This document shows, piece by piece, positions 1 through 7,222 of a stretch of DNA of 34,644 nucleotides. Below the pieces are notes generated by a model, which worked only from the letters and a program-made list of their open reading frames with translations, did not search any database and was not told the DNA's origin. Origin of the DNA: Acidiferrobacteraceae bacterium (GTDB taxonomy: Bacteria; Pseudomonadota; Gammaproteobacteria; Acidiferrobacterales; Acidiferrobacteraceae); NCBI GenBank assembly GCA_027343725.1, contig DAHWKH010000057.1:1-34644 (forward strand), written 5' to 3'. The position numbers and the translations under genes are program-made. Numbering within the stretch: position 1 is the stretch's first letter; each line of letters opens with the position of its first letter.

Positions 1-2634
1 GATCTCGGTATTCTTGGTGATCAGCCCGTTGACCGTCCAGGCATGGGTGTCGGAGTCGACCGTGAGGCAATAGGCGTCCTCCGACGGGAGCTCCGTGAGC
101 CCGCTGAAGGTCGCATAACCCCGCTGTGTCGGGTACAAGGCGGCCTCCGGATTCGGCGGCAGCTCCGAGGCGTCGCAGGCCAGCACCTGGGCGGCCTGGT
201 CGTGGCCCTCGCGACTGCTGACGATGAGCCGGTACAGCGCATGCCGCCAGTAGTCCTTCTCGATGGTCTGGATATGGGTCTCGATCCCGAGGTTGGCCCA
301 GACCATCTGCAGATCGCCGATGAAGGCGCGGTCATAGGAGGCGAGCGCCAAGGTCTTGACGGCCCCATGGCCGGCTTGATACAGGCCGCGCAGGTAGGCG
401 CAGACGGTCGCCTTGTCGCCCCGCCAGACCATGTCGGGGACCGGCAGATGGACGTGGTCGCGTTCATCGCTGTGATCCGCCGGCCAGGCCGGGTCCGCGG
501 CCGTCGCGCGCGCCTTGCCCACGTAGGCGAAATGCTCGGTCTCGACGTCCATCACCACGCGGTGGCGCCCGTAGATGCCGCTTGCGGTCATGAGTCCCAT
601 GACGAACGCGATCTCGGGGTTGTGGACCGGCCCGAAGAGTCCCTCGCGCTGCTGGATCAGGAGGTGGTCCCCGATCTGCAGGTGTTGGGCCTCGACCCAG
701 CCGCGGTCCTTGACCCACACCTTGTGGTCCGGCGTGACCTTGTGCCGGTATCCCTCGACCGTGTCGATGCGCACGATGGGGGCGTTGGGGCGCGGCAAGA
801 GCATCTCCGAGGCGTCGTAGACGCCGTCCAGCCCGAGTACGCGGTTGGCGCCGCCGAGCGCATAGAGCTCGCCGACGGTCAAAAGGCCGCGGTCGCTCAC
901 GACGCGCTGATCGGCGGTCATGCAGCAGAGATTCGAGCTGTGCACCACCCCCATGTGGCGTTGCGGGCTGCGCAGATTGCAGGGGTCCTTGAAGGTGAGC
1001 CAGGGGTGTCCGGTCTCGAACAGCATGGACAGCATCTTGCGCCACAGGTCGAGCGCGCGGACCTTCTTGAAAAGCGTCAATTCACCGCGCGCCACGCGCG
1101 CCTCGTGGCGCTCGTAGGCGGCGCGGAAGTCCTGGCCGTAGACATCGTGCAGGTCGGCGGTATCCGACGGCGAGAACAGGGTCCACTCGGCATCGGCGCG
1201 CACCCGCTCCATGAAGAGGTCGGGCACCCAGTTGGCGGTGTTCATGTCGTGCGTGCGGCGCCGGTCGTCGCCCGTGTTCTTGCGCAGCTCCAGGAACTCC
1301 TCGATATCGAGGTGCCAGGTCTCGAGATAGGCGCACACGGCGCCCTTGCGCCGCCCGCCCTGGTTGACCGCCACCGCGGTGTCGCTCGCCACCTTGAGGA
1401 AGGGGATGACGCCCTGGGATTTGCCGTTGGTGCCTTTGATGCGCGCACCGAGCGCGCGCACCCGCGACCAGTCGTTGCCGAGTCCCCCGGCGTATTTGGA
1501 GAGCAGGGCGTTGTCCTTGATCGCGCTGTAGATCCCGTCGAGGTCGTCCGAGACCGTCGTCAGGTAGCACGAGGAGAGTTGCGAGCGCAGGGTGCCGGCA
1601 TTGAAGAGTGTGGGCGTCGAGGATACGAAATCGAACCGCGACAGGATCTCGTAGAACTCGATGGCGCGCGCCTCGCGGTCGATCTCGTTCAGCGCAAGGC
1701 CCATGGCGACGCGCATCCAAAAGGCCTGAGGGAGTTCGATGCGGCGCTCGTCGCGATGCAGAAAGTAGCGGTCATACAGGGTCTGCAGCCCGAGATAGGT
1801 CAACTGGAGGTCGCGGTCCGCATCGAGCGCCTGGCCAAGACGCGCGCAATCGAAGTCGGCGAGCCGCGGATCGAGCAGTTCCGCCTCGATGCCTTCGCGG
1901 ATGAAGCGCGCGAAATAGTCTGGATACGCGGCGCGCATCTCGGCATGGGTCAAGGCCTCGCCCAGCACCTCGCGCCTCAAGGCGTCGAGCAAGAGGCGCG
2001 CGCTCACATAGGTATAGTCGGGCTCGGTCTCGACCAAGGCGCGGGCGCTCAAGATCGCCGATTGCATCACGTCGCGCTCGTCGACGCCGTCGAAGAGGTT
2101 GCGCACGAGGGCCTGGAACACGGCGTCGGCGGAGACATCGCGCAGGCCCTCGCAGGCCTCGTCCACGAAGGCGCGCAGGCGCGCGTGATCGAGCGGCACC
2201 AGGCGCCCGTCGGCGAGGCGGACGTGGATATCGGGGACGGACGGGCTCGGCGCCGCCGGGTCTTGGGCGCGTGCCTGCGCGCGCTGTTCGCGATACAGGA
2301 CGTACCGGCGCGCGACCTCGTGATGGCCGTTGCGCATCAACGCAAGCTCGACCTGATCCTGGATATCCTCGATGTGCACGGTGCCACCGCCCGGCAGGCG
2401 GCGCGTGAGGGCCGTCACGACCTGGGCGGTGAGCCCGGCGACGATCTCCCGCACGCGGCCGGAGGCGGCCCCGGACGTGCCCTCGGCGGCGAGGAAGGCC
2501 TTGGTGATCGCGATCGCGATCTTGCTGTCGTCGAAATGGGTGGCGTGACCGTTGCGGCGGATGACCCGAAGGCCGTTGTGCGCGCCGCTTGCGGGGTCGT
2601 GGGAAGCCTGGGAGGAGGGTTGCGCGTTTTCCAT
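1..2634 (-). CDS. nrdA: Ribonucleoside-diphosphate reductase large (alpha) subunit, intein-containing, 3' end outside window
   Basis: Reduces ribonucleotides to deoxyribonucleotides in the cytoplasm. Residues about 22-113 form an ATP-cone (VIRRNG near the start) and about 137-230 look like a second, more diverged cone, as in long Pseudomonas-type NrdA. The catalytic core follows: SSCYL places the first redox cysteine at Cys356, and SSNLC places the radical cysteine at Cys570. Their spacing of 214 residues equals that of E. coli Cys225 and Cys439. After Cys570 the frame runs into a 305-residue intein and resumes with Thr-Glu-Ile at the window edge, restoring the family motif SNLC-x-E-I. The ATG at 2634 is preceded by GGAG and by an in-frame stop further upstream. 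The other catalytic residues and the C-terminal Cys pair lie outside the window, and no nrdB is visible. The class Ia assignment is from family resemblance. Confidence 0.93.
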   Translation of the reverse strand, partial: MENAQPSSQASHDPASGAHNGLRVIRRNGHATHFDDSKIAIAITKAFLAAEGTSGAASGRVREIVAGLTAQVVTALTRRLPGGGTVHIEDIQDQVELALMRNGHHEVARRYVLYREQRAQARAQDPAAPSPSVPDIHVRLADGRLVPLDHARLRAFVDEACEGLRDVSADAVFQALVRNLFDGVDERDVMQSAILSARALVETEPDYTYVSARLLLDALRREVLGEALTHAEMRAAYPDYFARFIREGIEAELLDPRLADFDCARLGQALDADRDLQLTYLGLQTLYDRYFLHRDERRIELPQAFWMRVAMGLALNEIDREARAIEFYEILSRFDFVSSTPTLFNAGTLRSQLSSCYLTTVSDDLDGIYSAIKDNALLSKYAGGLGNDWSRVRALGARIKGTNGKSQGVIPFLKVASDTAVAVNQGGRRKGAVCAYLETWHLDIEEFLELRKNTGDDRRRTHDMNTANWVPDLFMERVRADAEWTLFSPSDTADLHDVYGQDFRAAYERHEARVARGELTLFKKVRALDLWRKMLSMLFETGHPWLTFKDPCNLRSPQRHMGVVHSSNLCCMTADQRVVSDRGLLTVGELYALGGANRVLGLDGVYDASEMLLPRPNAPIVRIDTVEGYRHKVTPDHKVWVKDRGWVEAQHLQIGDHLLIQQREGLFGPVHNPEIAFVMGLMTASGIYGRHRVVMDVETEHFAYVGKARATAADPAWPADHSDERDHVHLPVPDMVWRGDKATVCAYLRGLYQAGHGAVKTLALASYDRAFIGDLQMVWANLGIETHIQTIEKDYWRHALYRLIVSSREGHDQAAQVLACDASELPPNPEAALYPTQRGYATFSGLTELPSEDAYCLTVDSDTHAWTVNGLITKNTEI
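10..924 (-). mobile_element. Intein inserted in NrdA after the radical cysteine, degenerate LAGLIDADG type
   Basis: A 305-residue in-frame insertion separates SSNLC from TEI, which are contiguous in ordinary large subunits. Its first residue is Cys (CMTADQRVVSDRG, splicing block A). Block B is seen as VTPDHKVWV, with the conserved Thr and His. Block F/G reads YCLTVDSDTHAWTVNG followed by LITKN, ending in Asn with Thr as the +1 residue. The usual penultimate His is Lys. The middle holds two helices resembling LAGLIDADG motifs, AFVMGLMTASGIYG and YLRGLYQAGHGAV. The acidic residue expected in each is replaced (Ser and Gly), so homing activity is probably lost while splicing must persist for a working enzyme. 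Family knowledge: inteins are common in ribonucleotide reductases and sit at active-site motifs. Confidence 0.9.
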
Positions 2635-2704
2635 GCTGTCAGGTCTCCGGCTTACTGCTTCAGGGGTTTCAGTCTACCCAAGCGACCGGGGGGTTCGCAA
2701 GGAG

Positions 2705-2748
2705 AAAAAATCAATATGTTGGGTATTAGACAACACTAATACCCAACA
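2705..2748 (-). terminator. Rho-independent terminator after speE, with possible second role as nrdA operator
   Basis: A perfect 13-bp inverted repeat (TGTTGGGTATTAG at 2717-2729 and its complement at 2736-2748) encloses a 6-base loop. Read on the minus strand it is followed, after six bases, by TTTTTT (2705-2710). It lies between the speE stop and the nrdA start, so it should end the polyamine transcript. The arms are far more AT-rich than the surroundings. Because nrdA begins about 70 bases further on, the palindrome could also bind a regulator; it does not match the NrdR box as I know it. Confidence 0.7.
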
Positions 2749-2790
2749 ACTGGAGGTCGGAAAAATCCTGGCTAGGGCCCGCCGCGGGCC

Positions 2791-3642
2791 TTACAAGAGG
2801 GCCTTGAAGAGGAATTCCGGGGCCGCGAAGGCCGCGCGATGGATGCCGTCGTTATAATACCGGGTCGCGAATGGGCGGTCTCGGCAGTCCTCTTCCCGAA
2901 AGCCCGCAAGGGTCGCGTCCTTGCGCGCGAGCGTCGCGCTCCACCAGCCCGAGGGGTAGGTGCACTGCGGAAAAGACAGGGTCGCGACATCCAGGAAGTC
3001 GGCTGCGCGCAGATGGGTGTGCATCGCCTGAATGAGGTCGACGTGAAACAACGGCGACTCGCTCTGGCCGACGATCAGTCCCTCGGGCTTCAGGGCCCGG
3101 TGACAATCGGCGTAGAAGGCCGGCCCGAAGAGCCCGGCCGCGGGCCCCACCGGGTCGGTCGAGTCGACGATGATCACGTCGTACGAGGCGGGCGCGACCT
3201 CCTTCACCCACCGGATCCCGTCCTGGAAGTGGAGGTGCGCGCGCGCATCCGTGTTGGCCGCGCACAGTTCGGGAAAGAACTGCTCGGAGACGCGCGTGAC
3301 GCGCTCATCGAGCTCGACCTGATCGACGTGCTCGACCTCGTCGTGCTTCAGGACCTCGCGCAGCGTCCCGCAGTCACCGCCCCCGATGATCAGCAGGCGC
3401 CGCGGGCGATCGTGCGTGTAGAGGGCCGGGTGGGACATCATCTCGTGGTACACGAAGTTGTCGCGATCGGTGACCATCACGAGCCCGTCGAGGGTCATGA
3501 GCCGGCCGAAGGTGGCGGTCTCGAAGATCTCGATGCGCTGATAGGGCGATTGCTCGTCGTGGAGCTTGCGCGCGAGCTTCAGGGAGATTGCCGACCCCTG
3601 GCCCGCCCATTCCTCGGTGTACCAGTCGCCGCCCGGCGGCAT
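2791..3642 (-). CDS. speE: Spermidine synthase family aminopropyltransferase
   Basis: Transfers the aminopropyl group of decarboxylated S-adenosylmethionine to an amine acceptor (putrescine, or agmatine in some organisms) in the cytoplasm. The 283-residue product has the family length. It begins MPPGGDWYTEEW and contains LLIIGGGDCGTLREVLKH (nucleotide-binding loop), VDQVELDERV, YDVIIVDSTDPVGP (catalytic Asp region), GQSESPLFH, YPSGWWSATLA and YYNDGIHRAAFA. The loop reads GGGDCG where GGGDGG is common. I chose the ATG at 3642 because it overlaps the pdaD stop as TAATG; an ATG at 3654 is an alternative. It is the third gene of speD-pdaD-speE. The acceptor amine cannot be read from the sequence. 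Confidence 0.93.
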   Translation of the reverse strand: MPPGGDWYTEEWAGQGSAISLKLARKLHDEQSPYQRIEIFETATFGRLMTLDGLVMVTDRDNFVYHEMMSHPALYTHDRPRRLLIIGGGDCGTLREVLKHDEVEHVDQVELDERVTRVSEQFFPELCAANTDARAHLHFQDGIRWVKEVAPASYDVIIVDSTDPVGPAAGLFGPAFYADCHRALKPEGLIVGQSESPLFHVDLIQAMHTHLRAADFLDVATLSFPQCTYPSGWWSATLARKDATLAGFREEDCRDRPFATRYYNDGIHRAAFAAPEFLFKALL

Positions 3643-4118
3643 TACCGATCCCATAGGACCACAGCCGCGAACGCGCAACCGATCTTCGCCACCCGGTGGT
3701 CGATCGCCGCCGCCTGCAGGGCGCGCACCTCCCACCCGCGTTTGCGCATGCCTTCCTCGGCCATGCGCCGCACCACCGACTCCGCGTCCTCGCGATGGCC
3801 GTGCGCGTGATACTCCATGATCAACCCCGGCCGACTCGGGTCCGCGGGCCAGGCCGCCGCCACCGCCGCGCAGATCATGGACCCGGGAATGTCCGATTCC
3901 ATGGAGGCGTAGGCCACGGGGACGAGCGCCCCCGGAGGCAGCAGGAGTTCGCTCACCGGCACCTCGCGCGTTCCTGGTGGGACGATGGACGACATCTTGA
4001 CGAGGTTCGTGTTCCCGATGCCGGCGGCGAGCAAGGCGCCGTCAAAGGCGTTCAACGGCGTATAGCCTTCGCTCGCCCCGGTCACGAAGGTGTGTGACGT
4101 CGGAGTCTTGATGATCAT
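3642..4118 (-). CDS. pdaD: Pyruvoyl-dependent arginine decarboxylase (PvlArgDC)
   Basis: Converts arginine to agmatine and CO2 using a pyruvoyl group made by self-cleavage of a proenzyme rather than PLP. The 158-residue protein has the family size. The processing site is visible in NLVKMSSIVPPGT, with cleavage expected between Ser43 and Ser44 to give a short beta and a longer alpha chain. LPPGALVPVAYA, ESDIPGSMICAAVA and GLIMEYHAHGHRE match the archaeal and chlamydial enzymes. The gene starts 13 bases after the speD stop and its TAA overlaps the speE ATG. The context of AdoMet decarboxylase and aminopropyltransferase supports a polyamine-synthesis role rather than acid resistance alone, although arginine decarboxylation also consumes protons. 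Confidence 0.92.
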   Translation of the reverse strand: MIIKTPTSHTFVTGASEGYTPLNAFDGALLAAGIGNTNLVKMSSIVPPGTREVPVSELLLPPGALVPVAYASMESDIPGSMICAAVAAAWPADPSRPGLIMEYHAHGHREDAESVVRRMAEEGMRKRGWEVRALQAAAIDHRVAKIGCAFAAVVLWDR

Positions 4119-4131
4119 GGTGTCCCTGGAG

Positions 4132-4542
4132 TCAGCCGGTCTTGCCGGCCACGAGTTTGATAGCGGGTCGCTTCTCGTCTTCGGTGGTCATCATGTCGAT
4201 CTGGCCGCGATGCACCTCCATCGTCGACACATGCCCGGCCGCGAGCGCGGTGCGCAGGTGATGGAACCCGACCTCCGCCGACACGGAGTCGCCGCACGTA
4301 AAGAGGTCGACCGCCGCATAGCCGTACTCGGGCCAGGTGTGGATGGCGAGGTGGCTCTCGGCGATGATGACCGCACCCGATACGCCGTGCGGGGAGAAGT
4401 GGTGAAACGTCTCGGTGACAATGGTGGCGCCGGACTTCTCGGCGGCCTCCAGCATGTGGTTCCGAATGTACGCGACGTCGTTCAACAGCGCTTTGTCGCA
4501 CGCATAAAACTCGGCCACAATCTGATGTCCCAGTGAGCGCAT
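4132..4542 (-). CDS. speD: S-adenosylmethionine decarboxylase proenzyme, prokaryotic class 1B type
   Basis: Makes decarboxylated S-adenosylmethionine, the aminopropyl donor for SpeE, with a self-generated pyruvoyl cofactor. From the ATG at 4542 the product is 136 residues (MRSLGHQIVAEFYAC). The cleavage site ESHLAIHTWPE puts Glu62-Ser63 at the same numbering as the Thermotoga enzyme, and YAAVDLFTCGDS supplies the conserved Cys. An upstream TTG at 4557 is in frame, but the ATG has a strong TGGAGGGC ribosome site (4549-4556) at good spacing, so I prefer it. It is the first gene of the polyamine operon, behind the promoter at 4704-4732 and a leader of roughly 155 bases. Confidence 0.95.
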   Translation of the reverse strand: MRSLGHQIVAEFYACDKALLNDVAYIRNHMLEAAEKSGATIVTETFHHFSPHGVSGAVIIAESHLAIHTWPEYGYAAVDLFTCGDSVSAEVGFHHLRTALAAGHVSTMEVHRGQIDMMTTEDEKRPAIKLVAGKTG

Positions 4543-4703
4543 GGGCAAGCCCTCCAATTCTGTTACCGAGGAACTCCGCGACCTTCGTCGCCGGCAGTCC
4601 CGTTGAAGTAGCTCCCGTGCACACCCGGTCAGCGTGTGATCTGAGAACGATGGGATCGCTCACAGAGAATGGCGGCCGCCTTCGGTGCCGTGGAATCGGG
4701 CGA

Positions 4704-4732
4704 ATCATAGGCATGTTTGCCCGGCATTGCAA
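4704..4732 (-). promoter_or_regulatory. Sigma70-type promoter of the speD-pdaD-speE operon
   Basis: On the minus strand TTGCAA (4727-4732) is followed by a 17-base spacer and TATGAT (4704-4709). Both hexamers are close to consensus and the spacing is optimal. Transcription would start near 4697, leaving about 155 bases of leader before speD. It lies in the only AT-richer part of the speD upstream region. Confidence 0.7.
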
Positions 4733-4771
4733 TTTGATTTTGCGCCCCGCGGGAAAAACTTTGCGCACCGT

Positions 4772-4800
4772 CGGCGACCGGGGGTCCGGTGCCCCCGCCG
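4772..4800 (-). terminator. Possible terminator after the argS-SPOR pair
   Basis: A GC-rich hairpin with outer arms CGGCG/CGCCG and inner arms GGGGG/CCCCC around a 7-base loop lies just downstream of the SPOR gene stop. On the minus strand TTTTT follows only after some 13 bases (4754-4758), which is far for an intrinsic terminator. It sits upstream of the speD promoter, where a transcript end would make sense. The rest of the gap 4543-4817 holds the speD promoter and leader and no gene I can support. Confidence 0.35.
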
Positions 4801-4817
4801 GCGGTTCGCCCGAGCGC

Positions 4818-5423
4818 CTAACGGACGTGCAACACCAGGGGCTTCAGTCCCAAGCGATCGACGAGACGGCGATCCTTGGCCGCGGTTTTTTGGCCGAGCG
4901 GTCCGATCCGGACGCGGTAGAACCGCCGCCCGGAGACGCGCGCCTTTTCGATAAAAGCCACCAAACCCCGCCGCTTCAAGCGCGCCCGCAGACGCTCGGC
5001 GTCACCGCGGGTCGGGAACGATGCCACCTGGAGCAGCTCGCGGCCGCGCGGTGCGCGGTGCGCGGGCACGAAGACCTCCGCGCGGACGGGATGAGATCGC
5101 GCGTGCGGGAAGACGCGGCGCGCGCCCTTGCGGCTCTTCGCGGCCTTTTGGTGATGAATCCGAGGCAGGAGCGTGTAGAAGTCGAACTGCGTCGCGGCCG
5201 GCAATCCCGGCGCCGGGCCCTTCGGGGGATGCGGGGGCGGCGGTGCCGCCACCTTGGGCGCGTTCGGTTTCCCTTTCGGCGCCGAGGGCGCGGGGGCTGC
5301 GCGGACCCGGGGGCTTGGGGCCGCGAAGTGGTACAAGACCGCGCCGAGCACCAATCCCGCCACCAGGGCGATGGCGACCGCTGCCCCGCGCGGCGCCCCG
5401 TTGCCCGGTCGCCTGCGCGCCAT
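4818..5423 (-). CDS. SPOR-domain membrane protein (FtsN-like architecture)
   Basis: Probably a single-pass inner-membrane protein whose periplasmic SPOR domain binds denuded septal peptidoglycan. The 201-residue product has a basic cytoplasmic start, one membrane segment at about residues 14-34 (AAVAIALVAGLVLGAVLYHF), a long Pro/Ala linker (36-75), a FDFYTLLP motif at 80-87 and a C-terminal SPOR domain at about 128-198 (LLQVASFPTRGDAERLRARL, then FYRVRIGPL). The ATG at 5423 overlaps the argS stop as TAATG. An argS-SPOR pair is also found in Pseudomonas. It resembles FtsN in layout, but short SPOR proteins of this kind are not all FtsN, so I give no symbol. The linker is rich in His, Arg and Lys. 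Confidence 0.85.
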   Translation of the reverse strand: MARRRPGNGAPRGAAVAIALVAGLVLGAVLYHFAAPSPRVRAAPAPSAPKGKPNAPKVAAPPPPHPPKGPAPGLPAATQFDFYTLLPRIHHQKAAKSRKGARRVFPHARSHPVRAEVFVPAHRAPRGRELLQVASFPTRGDAERLRARLKRRGLVAFIEKARVSGRRFYRVRIGPLGQKTAAKDRRLVDRLGLKPLVLHVR

Positions 5424-7156
5424 TACATGGCCTCGGGCGCGCGCACGCCCAGGATGCGCAGGCCGTTTGCGAGCACGTGGCGCACCGCCATGATGAGCGC
5501 AAGGCGCGCCTGGCGCAGGGCGTCCTGGGCCGTGAGGATGGGGTGGGCGTTGTAAGCGGCGTGCAGCGCGCCTGCGAGCTCGCGCAGGAAGTAGGCGATC
5601 TGGTGCGGCTCGCGCGCGTCCGCCGCGGTCTCGATCACTTCCGGAAAGCGCGCGATGAGGCGCAGGAGGGCGTGTTCCTCGGGGGCCTCCAAAAGGCGGA
5701 AATCCGCGCAGGCGAGCTCCGGCATCACCATTCCGCGCTCCGCCAGCTGGCGAAACACGCTCATGATCCGCGCGTGCGCGTACTGCACGTAATACACCGG
5801 GTTGTCGTTCGACTGCGATTTGGCGAGATCGAGGTCGAAGTCCATGTGTTGATCGCTCTTGCGCAGAACGTAGAAGAAGCGCGCGGCGTCGTTCCCGACC
5901 TCCTCGCGCAGTGCCCGTAGTGTGACGAAATCCCCGCTGCGTGTCGACATCTGCGCGCGCTCCTGGCCGCGATACAGGATCGCGAACTGGACCAGCAGGA
6001 CCTCGAGGCGCTCGGGGTCGCAGCCGAGGGCCGAAAGCGCCCCGCGCACCCGCGGCACATAGCCGTGGTGATCCGCGCCCCAGATGTCGATCAGCACGTC
6101 GAAGCCGCGCTCGGTCTTTTCCAGGTGGTAGGCGATGTCGGACGCGAAATAGGTCGGGGCCCCGTTCTCGCGCACCACGACGCGATCCTTCTCGTCCCCG
6201 TAGCGGCTGGCGCGAAACCATTGCGCGCCGTCTTGTTCGTAGAGGTCCCCGTGCTCGCGCAGGCGCGTGAGCGCGCGCTCGATCGCCCCGTTGTCCATGA
6301 GCGAGCGTTCCGAGTACCAGCGGTCGTAATGGACTCCGAACGCCGCCAGGTCGGCGTCGATGTCGGCGCGCATGGCGCGCAGGCCGAAGCCGTGGAGCGT
6401 CTCGTAGTGGCGGCCGAGGGCGGTTTTCAGGTGCGCGATCCAGACATCCATCAGGGCGTCGGGCGTGAGCGAGGGGTCCTCGATCAGGATCTCGTCCGGG
6501 GCCCGTTCGAGGCTCGCGCCCGCCTCGTCGCGCAAGCCGCGCGCGATGTCGCGCACGTAATCGCCGCGGTAGCCGGTCTCGGGGAAGGCCACCGGCACGC
6601 CCGCGATCTCCAGATAGCGCAGCCACACGCTCAAGGCCAGGATATCCATCTGGCGGCCGGCGTCGTTCACGTAGTATTCGCGTTGCACCGCATAACCCGC
6701 GTATTCGAGAAGGCGCGCGAGCGAATCCCCGTAGGCGGCGCCGCGCCCGTGGCCCACGTGCAAGGGGCCGTTCGGATTGGCCGAGACGAATTCCACGAGC
6801 ACGCGTTGAGCGCGCGCCGGCAAGCGCCCATAGGCCTCACCCGCCGCCAGGATCTCCGGCAGCAGCGCGTAGGTCGCTTCGGGCGCGAGGAACACGTTGA
6901 GAAAGCCGGGGCCCGCGACCTCGAGGCGCGCGATGAGCGGCGAGGAGGGGACGCGGGCCTTCATCTCCAGGGCGAGCGCGCGCGGATTCGTGCCCGCGGC
7001 CTTGGCGGCCAGCAGCGGGAAGTTGGTCGCGAAATCCCCGTAGCGCTCCTCACGCGGGCGCGAGAGCGTGAGAGCGGGCACGTCGACCGGCAGGCGGCCG
7101 CTTGCCACGAGCGCGTCGACGGCTTCCTTCAAGAGGGCGGCAATTCGCGATTTCAC
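5423..7156 (-). CDS. argS: Arginyl-tRNA synthetase
   Basis: Charges tRNA-Arg with arginine in the cytoplasm. The 577-residue protein has the family length. The N-terminal Add-1-type region is followed by FVSANPNGPLHVGHGRG, whose HVGH at 133-136 is the class I HIGH signature, and by YYVNDAGRQMD. AQMSTRSGDFVTL carries the MSTRSG motif typical of ArgRS in the KMSKS position (403-407). The C-terminal DALR anticodon-binding domain contains YVQYAHARIMSV. The start is GTG at 7156, with no strong ribosome site. A -10-like TAGAAT on the minus strand at 7185-7190 lies about 28 bases upstream, with no clear -35 partner. The SPOR gene follows with a 1-base overlap. Confidence 0.97.
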   Translation of the reverse strand: MKSRIAALLKEAVDALVASGRLPVDVPALTLSRPREERYGDFATNFPLLAAKAAGTNPRALALEMKARVPSSPLIARLEVAGPGFLNVFLAPEATYALLPEILAAGEAYGRLPARAQRVLVEFVSANPNGPLHVGHGRGAAYGDSLARLLEYAGYAVQREYYVNDAGRQMDILALSVWLRYLEIAGVPVAFPETGYRGDYVRDIARGLRDEAGASLERAPDEILIEDPSLTPDALMDVWIAHLKTALGRHYETLHGFGLRAMRADIDADLAAFGVHYDRWYSERSLMDNGAIERALTRLREHGDLYEQDGAQWFRASRYGDEKDRVVVRENGAPTYFASDIAYHLEKTERGFDVLIDIWGADHHGYVPRVRGALSALGCDPERLEVLLVQFAILYRGQERAQMSTRSGDFVTLRALREEVGNDAARFFYVLRKSDQHMDFDLDLAKSQSNDNPVYYVQYAHARIMSVFRQLAERGMVMPELACADFRLLEAPEEHALLRLIARFPEVIETAADAREPHQIAYFLRELAGALHAAYNAHPILTAQDALRQARLALIMAVRHVLANGLRILGVRAPEAM

Positions 7157-7222
7157 GACGAGATCTCGGTGATGAGGGCGGCTTATTCTAACAGATGCCG
7201 GGGCCGCGAAATCGCGCGCGGC

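Noticed and set aside
43..2739. 898-codon open frame on the plus strand opposite nrdA
   Set aside because: No family resemblance; low-complexity Arg/Ala/Gly/Val composition typical of the antisense of a GC-rich gene. The minus strand encodes an unmistakable NrdA.
4818..6626. 602-codon frame suggesting a fusion of the SPOR protein with an upstream part
   Set aside because: The upstream part overlaps argS in another frame and has no family match; the SPOR protein has its own ATG at the argS TAATG junction.
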